A stretch of DNA of 14,433 nucleotides, taken from positions 1 through 14,433 of the forward strand of contig CAZGJQ010000048.1 in NCBI GenBank assembly GCA_964525815.1, read 5' to 3'. Origin of the DNA: UBA1049 sp964525815. Lineage in GTDB: Bacteria; Bacillota; Clostridia; Oscillospirales; CAG-382. The notes beneath the pieces are model-generated. The model had not been told where the DNA came from and made no database searches. It worked only from the letters and a program-made list of their open reading frames with translations. A program made the position numbers and the translations under genes. This document shows positions 5,148-12,144 of this stretch, piece after piece. Position 1 is the stretch's first letter, and the number at the start of each line of letters is the position of its first letter.

Positions 5148-7244
5148 ATGATTACAACGATTAGGAAACGGGACGGCAGCTTAGTGCCTTTTTACCCGGA
5201 AAAAATAACCAGAGCGATATTCAAGGCGGCAAAGGCCGTGGGCGGAGACGACTGGACAAAGTCGGAGGAGCTCTCCGAGCAGGTCGTAAAGCTCGCCGAA
5301 AGCATGTACCACGACCAGATAGTGGATGTTGAGGCGGTGCAGGACCTGGTAGAGAAGGTTCTGATTGAGAACGGACATGCAAAAACAGCCAAGGCATACA
5401 TTCTTTACAGAGAAAAGAGGCACGGAGCAAGGCAAGCAAACGCCCTAATCGGCGCTACCATTGACATGTTCAAGAATTACCTCGGAGACAACGACTGGCG
5501 TATACAGGAAAACGCCAACGCCCAAAAATCCATAAACGGAATGAACAACTATATTCGGGAGACCTTTACAAAGCAGTACTGGCTGCATGAGGTTTATCCG
5601 GACGATATTAGGAACTCTCATATCTCCGGAGACCTGCACCTGCATGACCTGGGATTTTTCGGTCCGTATTGTGCGGGCTGGGATCTTAAGCAGATACTTT
5701 TAAACGGCTTCGGCGGCGTACCGGGAAAGGTGGAATCCAGCCCGGCAAAGCATCTTCGCAGCTTCCTCGGGCAGGTTCTCAATTCAACCTTTACCACACA
5801 GGGAGAAACCGCGGGAGCGCAGGCATGGAGCAGCTTTGATACCTATTGCGCCCCCTTTGTAAGATACGACAATCTGGATTATAAAACCGTAAAGCAGGCT
5901 ATTCAGGAGTTTATCTTCAACCTTAATGTACCGACAAGGGTGGGCTTTCAATGCCCCTTTTCCAACCTCACGTTCGACATAAAACCGCCTCGAATGCTCA
6001 AGGACGAGCCTGTTATCGTAGGCGGCAAGCCGCAGAAGGAGACCTACGGCGATTTTCAGGCGGAGATGGATATGTTCAACCTTGCCTTCTGCGAGGTGAT
6101 GATGGAGGGTGACAAAAAAGGTCGGGTATTTACCTTCCCCATTCCCACCATTAATATCACAAAGGACTTTGACTGGGACAGCCCGGTTGCGAACAAGTTT
6201 ATGGAGATTTCCTGCAAGTACGGAATCCCCTACTTCTCCAACTATGTCAGCAGCGACCTTTCTCCCGAGGATGCGCTCTCCATGTGCTGCCGCCTAAGGC
6301 TCAACACCGGGGAGCTCCGCAAGAGAGGGGGCGGGCTGTTCGGCTCAAACCCGCTTACCGGCTCCATAGGCGTTGTAACCATAAATATGCCCCGCATAGG
6401 CTATCTTGCCAAGAGCGAGGAGGACTTCAAGAAGCGTCTGAAAAGGCTTATGGAGATAGCTAAGAGCAGTCTTGAAATCAAGCGAAAAACCATTGAAGCA
6501 CAAACCGAAAAGGGGATGTATCCCTATTCCGGACACTACCTCCAGAATGTAAGGGAGCGGACGGGAGAATACTGGTATAATCATTTTAACACAATAGGAA
6601 TAATAGGTATGAACGAGTCCTGCCTTAACTTCCTCGGAAGGGATATAACCACCTCGGAGGGACAAAAGTTCTCCTGCGATATACTCGATTTTATGCGGGA
6701 TGTTATATCCGGGTTCCAGGATGAAACGGGTCATGTCTACAACCTTGAGGCAACACCGGCCGAGGGAACAAGCTACAGCCTTGCAAGGCTGGACAAGGAA
6801 AAATATCGGGATATTATCACCGCAGGCGATGAGATTCCGTATTACACAAACTCCTCGCAGCTTCCGGTCGGCTTCACGGATGATATATTCGAGACGCTTG
6901 ACCTTCAGGACGAGCTGCAATGCAAATACACAGGCGGCACGGTTCTGCACCTTTATCTCGGAGAGCGCATAAAGGACGTGGAAATCGCAAAGCAGCTTAT
7001 CAAAAAGGCTTTTGAGAACTACAGTCTGCCCTATCTTTCGCTAACCCCCACCTTTTCGGTCTGCAACGACCACGGCTACATTAACGGAGAGCAATATAAG
7101 TGCCCGCAGTGCGGAAATGATACCGAGGTATGGAGTCGGGTTGTGGGCTACCTCAGACCGGTTCAGAACTTCAACAAGGGCAAGCGGGAGGAATACAGCG
7201 ACAGGCGGAAATATGTCATAAAACAGACGGAGCTCTGCAAATGA
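5148..7244 (+). CDS. nrdD: Anaerobic (class III) ribonucleoside-triphosphate reductase
   Basis: The 698-residue enzyme reduces ribonucleotides to deoxyribonucleotides under anoxic conditions using a glycyl radical. An ATP-cone allosteric domain occupies residues about 2-90 (RKRDGSLVPFYPEKI). The catalytic core includes MCCRLRLN with Cys380-Cys381, followed by GGGLFG and GSIGVVTINMPR. Near the C-terminus a zinc site (Cys639, probably His642, Cys652, Cys655) precedes RVVGYLRPV, where Gly667 is the radical residue. The ATG at 5148 is chosen because GAGAGGGA lies just upstream. The longer frame from 5061 would start inside the promoter and NrdR site. The stop overlaps the nrdG start by 4 nt (ATGA). 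Two NrdR boxes over the promoter predict repression when dNTP supply is adequate. Confidence 0.97.
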   Translation: MITTIRKRDGSLVPFYPEKITRAIFKAAKAVGGDDWTKSEELSEQVVKLAESMYHDQIVDVEAVQDLVEKVLIENGHAKTAKAYILYREKRHGARQANALIGATIDMFKNYLGDNDWRIQENANAQKSINGMNNYIRETFTKQYWLHEVYPDDIRNSHISGDLHLHDLGFFGPYCAGWDLKQILLNGFGGVPGKVESSPAKHLRSFLGQVLNSTFTTQGETAGAQAWSSFDTYCAPFVRYDNLDYKTVKQAIQEFIFNLNVPTRVGFQCPFSNLTFDIKPPRMLKDEPVIVGGKPQKETYGDFQAEMDMFNLAFCEVMMEGDKKGRVFTFPIPTINITKDFDWDSPVANKFMEISCKYGIPYFSNYVSSDLSPEDALSMCCRLRLNTGELRKRGGGLFGSNPLTGSIGVVTINMPRIGYLAKSEEDFKKRLKRLMEIAKSSLEIKRKTIEAQTEKGMYPYSGHYLQNVRERTGEYWYNHFNTIGIIGMNESCLNFLGRDITTSEGQKFSCDILDFMRDVISGFQDETGHVYNLEATPAEGTSYSLARLDKEKYRDIITAGDEIPYYTNSSQLPVGFTDDIFETLDLQDELQCKYTGGTVLHLYLGERIKDVEIAKQLIKKAFENYSLPYLSLTPTFSVCNDHGYINGEQYKCPQCGNDTEVWSRVVGYLRPVQNFNKGKREEYSDRRKYVIKQTELCK

Positions 7245-7927
7245 TTATCGGAGGCATCCAAAAAACAAGCACCGTTGATTTCCCCGGCGTGCTGAGCTGT
7301 GTTTTGTTCTGCCGGGGGTGCAACCTCAATTGTTTTTATTGCCATAACCGTGAGCTGATATATCCCTTCGGGAAGAGCCTTGACGACCAAAGCATATGGG
7401 AGTTCCTTAACAAGCGCAGAGGCTTGCTGGACGGCGTTGTTATCAGCGGCGGAGAACCAACCATGCAAAAAGACCTGAAGGAATTTATAGCCGAGCTGAA
7501 AAAGCTCGGCTACAGGGTTAAGCTGGATACAAACGGTCAGCTGCCCGACAGGGTAAAGGCTCTCTGCACAGACAAGCTTTTAGACTATGCGGCGCTGGAC
7601 ATAAAATCAACTCTTTTCGACTATCCCTCTGTCTGTGAGGGGGACGGCTTTATGAGCGCCGCCGAAACAGCCGAGATCCTTGCGGAAAACGGGGTATCCT
7701 ATGAGGTCAGAACCACCCTTTACCCGGGGCTTACCGCCGACGGACTGCTCCTGCTTCTGTCCTCCCTGCCCGAAATGCCGCTATGGCGGCTCAATTACTT
7801 CCGCATGCCGAATAAATACGAGGAAAAGGACGAGGAAAGGCTGCGTGAATACGCTTTAACTCCGCAGGACATAGAAAAAAGGCTGCCCGAGCTTCTAAAA
7901 ATACAGCCTAACCTGGTGTATGAGTAA
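7241..7927 (+). CDS. nrdG: Anaerobic RNR activating protein, radical SAM (NrdG-type)
   Basis: This 228-residue radical SAM enzyme should use a [4Fe-4S] cluster and S-adenosylmethionine to install the glycyl radical on NrdD. The cluster motif CRGCNLNCFYC gives Cys27, Cys31 and Cys34, and the SAM-binding SGGEPTMQ follows. The form resembles the longer NrdG2/PflA-like activases of clostridia. The ATG at 7241 overlaps the nrdD stop and has GGAG about 8 nt upstream, so translation is coupled. A longer upstream frame exists inside nrdD but adds no family-like sequence. A terminator follows 27 bp after the stop. Assignment as the nrdD partner rests on both the motif and the overlap. Confidence 0.95.
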   Translation: MIIGGIQKTSTVDFPGVLSCVLFCRGCNLNCFYCHNRELIYPFGKSLDDQSIWEFLNKRRGLLDGVVISGGEPTMQKDLKEFIAELKKLGYRVKLDTNGQLPDRVKALCTDKLLDYAALDIKSTLFDYPSVCEGDGFMSAAETAEILAENGVSYEVRTTLYPGLTADGLLLLLSSLPEMPLWRLNYFRMPNKYEEKDEERLREYALTPQDIEKRLPELLKIQPNLVYE

Positions 7928-7954
7928 GCTGCGGAGCTTATAACATTAAAAAGT

Positions 7955-7986
7955 ATGGACTGTGAAAAATCACTGTCCATGTTTTT
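7955..7986 (+). terminator. Bidirectional intrinsic terminator after nrdG
   Basis: ATGGAC-T-GTGA and TCAC-T-GTCCAT form a ten-pair stem with one T-T mismatch and an AAAA loop, followed by GTTTTTG. On the minus strand the same stem is followed by ACTTTTTAA, so it can also end transcripts from the convergent minus-strand genes. Confidence 0.88.
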
Positions 7987-8019
7987 GTTATATTCATAAT
8001 CCTACGCATCATATGTAAT

Positions 8020-8313
8020 TTACCTATTTTGCTCTTTATAAATATCAGCAAGAACGGTTAATTGCTTAACTACCTCGGGATTCCATGTAACCTTTTCAAT
8101 AAGCCATTTACAGGGAAACTCCGTACATAAATCGCAAAACTGCACATTGTGTTTTCTTGCACATTTATGAATCGGACAGCCCTTTGACTGTGTCCATTCT
8201 TTTCAGTTACCGTCTGTTTCTATACATCCCTCGCATAATCCTTCGTTCTTTTTCTTACACCCAACGCAACACTCTCCGCATGCAGTTATTGTAGTGAAAT
8301 CGATTATATCCAA
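8020..8313 (-). pseudogene. DUF3795-like Cys-rich ORF with one in-frame TGA
   Basis: Read from TTG at 8313, with AGGGGG 6 nt upstream, a 97-codon frame runs to TAA at 8020. It is broken only by a TGA at 8205-8203 (codon 37). The translation looks like a small zinc-ribbon-like DUF3795 protein: ACGECCVGCKK, LCEGCIETDGN, then the TGA, KEWTQSKGCPIHKC and VQFCDLCTEFPCKW. The remaining cysteines sit at codons 12, 15, 16, 19, 27, 30, 46, 51, 59, 62 and 67. From my memory of the family, the TGA falls where relatives carry Cys. A TGC-to-TGA nonsense change is the simplest reading. Selenocysteine or readthrough cannot be excluded. TGA is used as a normal stop in nrdD, which excludes a general recoding to Trp. 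It follows nth by 70 nt with no terminator visible between. Confidence 0.72.
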
Positions 8314-8383
8314 TTATAACCCCCTGTGTATTACTAATATTCACATCTTTAATTCGTCGCAGATAATTCGAGCTTCATATTAC

Positions 8384-9031
8384 TTATTCTTTTAATTCTC
8401 CTTTTGCATTATATTTGCAATACACTCTCATTAAGCAATCCCCGCAAAGCGGCTTTTTTGCGTTGCATACCTCTCTGCCGAATATAACTATCCTGTGGCA
8501 GAAATCGCTTTGCTTATCTCTCGGAATCAAGGCATCCATTGTCCGCTCAACAATGAGCGGATTCTTGCTGTCCACGAAGCCGAGCCGGTTGGAAATGCGT
8601 ATGCAGTGGGTGTCCGCAACAATACCGCCGAGGGAAAACAAATCCCCTCTAATAAGGTTGGCGACCTTCCTCCCCACCCCGGCAAGGGTGAGCAGCTCCT
8701 TCATTTCGGAGGGCAGAACGCCGTCGTAAACCTCCACCAGCCGTATGCAGGCAAGCCGAAGGTTCCTCGCCTTGCTGTTGTACAGCCCTATTGTGCGTAT
8801 TTCCTCCTCCAGCTCCCCGGGTTCGCTGTATGCTATGGATTCGGGGGTGGGAAAACGCAGAAAAAGCGTTTTTGCCACCTTGTTTACGATTTTATCGGTG
8901 GTTTGCGCCGAGAGAATCGCCATTACCAGCAGCTTAAAGGGGTCTCTCTCCGCCTCGAGACCGCAGACCGCCTGTGGGTACTTCCCTTCCAGTAATTCGG
9001 TTATCAGACCTGCCTTTTTTTTATTCGTCAA
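8384..9031 (-). CDS. nth: Endonuclease III, bifunctional DNA glycosylase/AP lyase
   Basis: The 215-residue protein matches the usual length of Nth, the base-excision-repair enzyme for oxidised pyrimidines. The helix-hairpin-helix LAGVGRKVANLI carries catalytic Lys122, and VADTHC carries Asp140, 18 residues later as in E. coli. The C-terminal [4Fe-4S] cluster ligands Cys189, Cys196, Cys199 and Cys205 follow the C-x6-C-x2-C-x5-C rule. The only usable start is TTG at 9031, which lies inside the end of the DUF4364 gene and gives an 11-bp overlap. The nearest purine-rich stretch (GGGGG) is about 15 nt away, so translational coupling to the upstream gene is likely. Confidence 0.96.
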   Translation of the reverse strand: MTNKKKAGLITELLEGKYPQAVCGLEAERDPFKLLVMAILSAQTTDKIVNKVAKTLFLRFPTPESIAYSEPGELEEEIRTIGLYNSKARNLRLACIRLVEVYDGVLPSEMKELLTLAGVGRKVANLIRGDLFSLGGIVADTHCIRISNRLGFVDSKNPLIVERTMDALIPRDKQSDFCHRIVIFGREVCNAKKPLCGDCLMRVYCKYNAKGELKE

Positions 9032-9557
9032 AGATAAAATTCACATCCCCCGACAGCAGAGCAAGAGCGCCCTTGTAAACGATTTCAGCTCTTTCGTCAA
9101 AATTCACCTTAAGCTTCTCGGCATAATGCTTCTCGGTTAAAAAAACCTCACTGGAAAACAAAACCCGCTGATTATCCGCTATTTCGCACCTGAGCATGTA
9201 TCCCCCCCTGCATTCGGTAATCCTGCTGGTTATCTTGTTACCGCTTCGGTTAAATGCAAGCAGTCTCAGAGCGGAGCGCAACGCCTTTTCCCGTACGGTA
9301 TTGTACAGCGTGCTCTCATAGCTCTCTATTGATGTTCTTCCCGCCTCGGATATGGCATAAAGCGGTTTTTCGCTGCCTGTCTCGGTAATCTGTCCGGCCT
9401 CCAGAAGCTCCGCAAAGCATATGGAAAAATCAAAATAATTAACAAAACCGTCCTGAATGACAATATCGTTCACTGTCGAGAATTCAAGCGGCTCCTCCAG
9501 GTTATTAAGCAAGAACAGAATAAACACTTTTATCTCAAACTTATCCCTAAGCTCCAT
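9021..9557 (-). CDS. DUF4364 family protein (winged-helix, Firmicutes)
   Basis: The 178-residue protein matches the DUF4364 pattern: an N-terminal FEIKVFILFLLNNLEEPLEF segment, then NYFDFSICFAELLEAGQI and a Y-x-I-S-x-x-G wing at about residues 66-73. The first 80 residues look like a winged helix-turn-helix, and the rest is a mixed alpha-beta domain of unknown role. The family is widespread in Clostridia and presumed regulatory, without an established target. GGGGGAT lies just before the ATG. The gene overlaps nth by 11 bp and is divergent from rnfC. A perfect 16-bp palindrome covers its own -10 element, which would suit autoregulation, though that is inference. Confidence 0.85.
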   Translation of the reverse strand: MELRDKFEIKVFILFLLNNLEEPLEFSTVNDIVIQDGFVNYFDFSICFAELLEAGQITETGSEKPLYAISEAGRTSIESYESTLYNTVREKALRSALRLLAFNRSGNKITSRITECRGGYMLRCEIADNQRVLFSSEVFLTEKHYAEKLKVNFDERAEIVYKGALALLSGDVNFIFDE

Positions 9558-9574
9558 AAAAATCCCCCTTACGC

Positions 9575-9590
9575 TTTATTGTACAATAAA
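9575..9590. promoter_or_regulatory. 16-bp palindrome, candidate operator
   Basis: TTTATTGTACAATAAA is a perfect inverted repeat, flanked by CG on both sides with one mismatched base. It covers the whole -10 of the DUF4364 promoter and lies about 30 bp upstream of the rnfC -35. Confidence 0.6.
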
Positions 9591-9606
9591 ACGACAAAAC
9601 TTTCAA
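9578..9606 (-). promoter_or_regulatory. Promoter of the DUF4364-nth operon
   Basis: On the minus strand TTGAAA (9606-9601) and TACAAT (9583-9578) are separated by 17 bp, about 20 bp before the ATG at 9557. Confidence 0.75.
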
Positions 9607-9619
9607 TATAAAAATTTAC

Positions 9620-9647
9620 TTGAAAAAAATTCTTTATGTGATATAAT
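9620..9647 (+). promoter_or_regulatory. rnfCD promoter (extended -10)
   Basis: TTGAAA (9620-9625) and TATAAT (9642-9647) are separated by 16 bp, and TG at 9639-9640 makes an extended -10. It points into rnfC. Confidence 0.8.
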
Positions 9648-9707
9648 AAAATTTAAATAATAAAATCGGTATTTATATTCCGGATAAATGCGGAACGGAG
9701 GCTAACC

Positions 9708-11039
9708 TTGCCATTAACCTTTTTTGGTGGAATAACGCCCGAAAATAAAAAATACAGCAAGAGCAGCCCGCTCCGTGCAATAGCCCCTCCGGATATGATT
9801 TATATCCCGCTTGACAGGTCGATTGTGCCCGTCGTTTCAACCGGAGACAAGGTAGGCATGGGAGAGCTTGTGGCACGCAGGGAGGACATACCCGTTTATT
9901 CAAGCGTGTCAGGTGTTGTCAAGGGGGTCGCAAGAGAAGGCAGAAGAAGGTATCTTGCCGTTGAGAGCGACAAGAGCAACAAACCCTGCAAAAGCTTAAA
10001 GGGTATCAGTAAGCCGCTGGGTGAGCTTTCTTATCAGGAGATATGCATTCTCATAAGAGATTTTGCCATTATTGACGGCTCGGACGGCGAGCCGTTATTC
10101 AAAAAGCTGCTCTTGAATTCCGTACCGCTTAAAAGAATAATCATAAACTGCTGCGAGCATGACAGCTACGGTACATCCCTGTACAGACTGATTTCCGAGA
10201 AGCCCAAGGAGCTTATAGGCGGCGCAAAAATACTTATGCATGCTTTAGGCGTAAAGAAATGCGTGTTTGTTATAGAGGGCAAAAAAAGAAGCCTAATCAG
10301 CAGTCTGGAAAAGCACATCAACGATCCGGAAATGTTTGTCAGCGCCTATATACAGCAAAAATATCCCGTAAACGAAAAAACGGTTATCAGCGCAGTTTAC
10401 GGCAAGGAGATTCCGCATGAAAAAGGAGCATCCGACATCGGATATATCCTGTTAGGAGCGGAGGCGATAATTCAGACCTACAGCTCCTTTGTAAGCGGAA
10501 TTCCTCAGGTCAGCAAGACGCTGACCGTCAGCGGAGAGAGCATTTCCCTCCCCTCCAACCTAATCGTACCTATCGGAACACCGATAAAAAACCTGATACA
10601 GGAGTGCGGCGGTATCTCGCATAAATACAAGTTCGTGGTCAAGGGCGGCGTTATGGACGGGGAAAGCATGGATTCACCGGGAGGGGTTGTTACCGCCTAT
10701 ACCAACCAGCTCTTGTTTTTAAGATGGGCGGACAGCTACCGGGGAGACTGCATACGATGCGGACGGTGTATTTCGGTATGCCCCATGCACCTATCCCCTA
10801 TCGATTATGCAATATCTGCCGAACATCCCAAAAAAGGAAAAGGCTCGCTTTATGGAATTAATGCCTGTATTGAGTGCGGCTGCTGCGAATATATCTGCCC
10901 TACCGGTGTTCAGTTATTAGATATAATAAGAGCCGCAAAAAAGACCGAAAACTCAAAAAATACCGCACCCACTAAGCGCCGCCCCGTCAGAATAAAAGAC
11001 AACACCGACGATATTATAGAGGAATTCGTTCAATCCTAA
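9708..11039 (+). CDS. rnfC: RnfC-like electron transport subunit, divergent
   Basis: RnfC is the NADH/FMN subunit of the membrane Rnf complex that couples ferredoxin-NAD electron transfer to ion pumping. This 443-residue protein has the expected order: the N-terminal barrel (GGITPENKK, IPVYSSVSGVV), a 51K-like flavin/NADH domain, an SLBB-like segment (GTPIKNLIQECGG), and two [4Fe-4S] motifs. These are CIRCGRCISVC (Cys348, 351, 354, 358) and CIECGCCEYIC (Cys387, 390, 393, 397). The nucleotide-binding parts are unusual. The glycine-rich loop is DGSDGEP (residues 123-129) where relatives have GxGGxxFP. NGAECEPY has become NCCEHDSY (147-154). The TTG start at 9708 is fixed by GGAGG 6 nt upstream. 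Only rnfD follows; rnfG, E, A and B are absent here. Membership is clear, canonical function less so. Confidence 0.88.
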   Translation: MPLTFFGGITPENKKYSKSSPLRAIAPPDMIYIPLDRSIVPVVSTGDKVGMGELVARREDIPVYSSVSGVVKGVAREGRRRYLAVESDKSNKPCKSLKGISKPLGELSYQEICILIRDFAIIDGSDGEPLFKKLLLNSVPLKRIIINCCEHDSYGTSLYRLISEKPKELIGGAKILMHALGVKKCVFVIEGKKRSLISSLEKHINDPEMFVSAYIQQKYPVNEKTVISAVYGKEIPHEKGASDIGYILLGAEAIIQTYSSFVSGIPQVSKTLTVSGESISLPSNLIVPIGTPIKNLIQECGGISHKYKFVVKGGVMDGESMDSPGGVVTAYTNQLLFLRWADSYRGDCIRCGRCISVCPMHLSPIDYAISAEHPKKGKGSLYGINACIECGCCEYICPTGVQLLDIIRAAKKTENSKNTAPTKRRPVRIKDNTDDIIEEFVQS

Positions 11040-11100
11040 AATGCACAACAAAAAAACGAAAGGTTAATGATTCTCCTTATTTGAATCAAAACAGCTACCC

Positions 11101-12144
11101 ATGAAAAACGCTCCGTTCATCCATACCGAGAAAACATACAGAACGATAGTAACCGATATTCTTATCGCTCTTTCACCGGTGCTTGTATGGAGCGTTTTTG
11201 TGTTCGGAGCAAGGGTGCTTACCATCGCAGCTCTTACCGTTGGCTGCTGCATTATTTTTGAGTTTTCCTCCCGTTATCTGCTGCAGAAGCGCAGCTTTAC
11301 CTCTGCCTTAAAGCATTCGACCGACCTTTCCTCGGTTATTACCGGTTTACTTATTACCTTTATGCTGCCGGTAACCATTCCGCTATATCTTACCGTTTTT
11401 GCGGCATTTTTTGCGGTTGTTTTAGCAAAGCAGGTGTTCGGCGGTTTGGGAAAAAACATATTTAATCCGGCGGTGCTCTCGGTAGCGCTCATAAATATTT
11501 TGCTCCCGTCGCTAACCTCCGTTTTCTCAAGACCTTTTGCCTATTTCGGTCATTTTTCGGCAGAGCTGAACAGCCGTATTGTGGACAGCTACAGAGTGCT
11601 CTCACCACTGCAGATGCTGGGCAGAGGGCATGTCTATGAGGAGGGTGTATCCGACCTTTTCTTCGGAAACTCCTCCGGCAATATGGGCGAAATCGCAATA
11701 CTCATGCTGCTTTTGGGAGCCATCTATCTGACCTACAGAAGGGTTATCGACATAAAGGGAACTCTTTCCTTTGCGATAACGGTGTTTCTTCTTGCTTTTC
11801 TTTTCCCCAAGGGGGACGGCGAGACCATTTACTTTGTTTTAACCGAGCTTATGGCGGGAGGGGTTGTGCTGCTGGCTATCTTTGCCTGCAACGACTACTC
11901 CACGGTTCCCAGCCACTCTAAGGGTCGAATTATTTTCGGTGTCGGCTGCGGAATTCTTACCATTGTAATCCGCTACTCGTTTTCCCACTTTGAGGGTGCT
12001 TACATAGCGGTTCTTACTATGAACCTTCTGACTCCGATAATAAATAGGCTTACCCGCAAGGTTCCCTACGGGATGATAAGACCGAAGGAGCCTATTGCCT
12101 TGAAGGGACTACAAAAAGCTCGCTTCCGTCACAAAAAACAGTGA
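11101..12144 (+). CDS. rnfD: RnfD-like membrane subunit lacking the usual flavinylation motif
   Basis: RnfD is a polytopic membrane subunit that normally carries covalent FMN on a Thr in an SGAT-type motif placed by ApbE. This 347-residue protein has many hydrophobic helices and family blocks such as PFIHTEKTYRTIV, GGLGKNIFNPAVL, GNSSGNMGE, GRIIFGVGCGIL and MNLLTPIIN. At the flavinylation site, where relatives have VDxVTGATPL, it reads VDSYRVLSPL (residues 161-170). Ser168 stands in for Thr and the preceding Gly-Ala is lost. FMATDxxTSP has become FACNDYSTVP. The ATG at 11101 has no Shine-Dalgarno, and the 61-nt gap after rnfC holds two tiny ORFs. The last 53 bp overlap the convergent lipoprotein gene. 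Covalent FMN is doubtful. Confidence 0.88.
   Translation: MKNAPFIHTEKTYRTIVTDILIALSPVLVWSVFVFGARVLTIAALTVGCCIIFEFSSRYLLQKRSFTSALKHSTDLSSVITGLLITFMLPVTIPLYLTVFAAFFAVVLAKQVFGGLGKNIFNPAVLSVALINILLPSLTSVFSRPFAYFGHFSAELNSRIVDSYRVLSPLQMLGRGHVYEEGVSDLFFGNSSGNMGEIAILMLLLGAIYLTYRRVIDIKGTLSFAITVFLLAFLFPKGDGETIYFVLTELMAGGVVLLAIFACNDYSTVPSHSKGRIIFGVGCGILTIVIRYSFSHFEGAYIAVLTMNLLTPIINRLTRKVPYGMIRPKEPIALKGLQKARFRHKKQ

Noticed and set aside
6345..6950. 201-codon minus-strand open frame inside nrdD
   Set aside because: Antisense shadow of strongly conserved nrdD sequence, with no ribosome binding site or recognisable motif.
7130..7240. Extension of nrdG upstream into nrdD
   Set aside because: The added residues are a shadow of the nrdD C-terminus; the ATG at 7241 overlaps the nrdD stop in the usual ATGA arrangement.
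8203..8205. Genome-wide reading of TGA as Trp to explain the interrupted ORF
   Set aside because: nrdD and rnfD end with TGA at family-typical C-termini, and Trp is encoded by TGG throughout.
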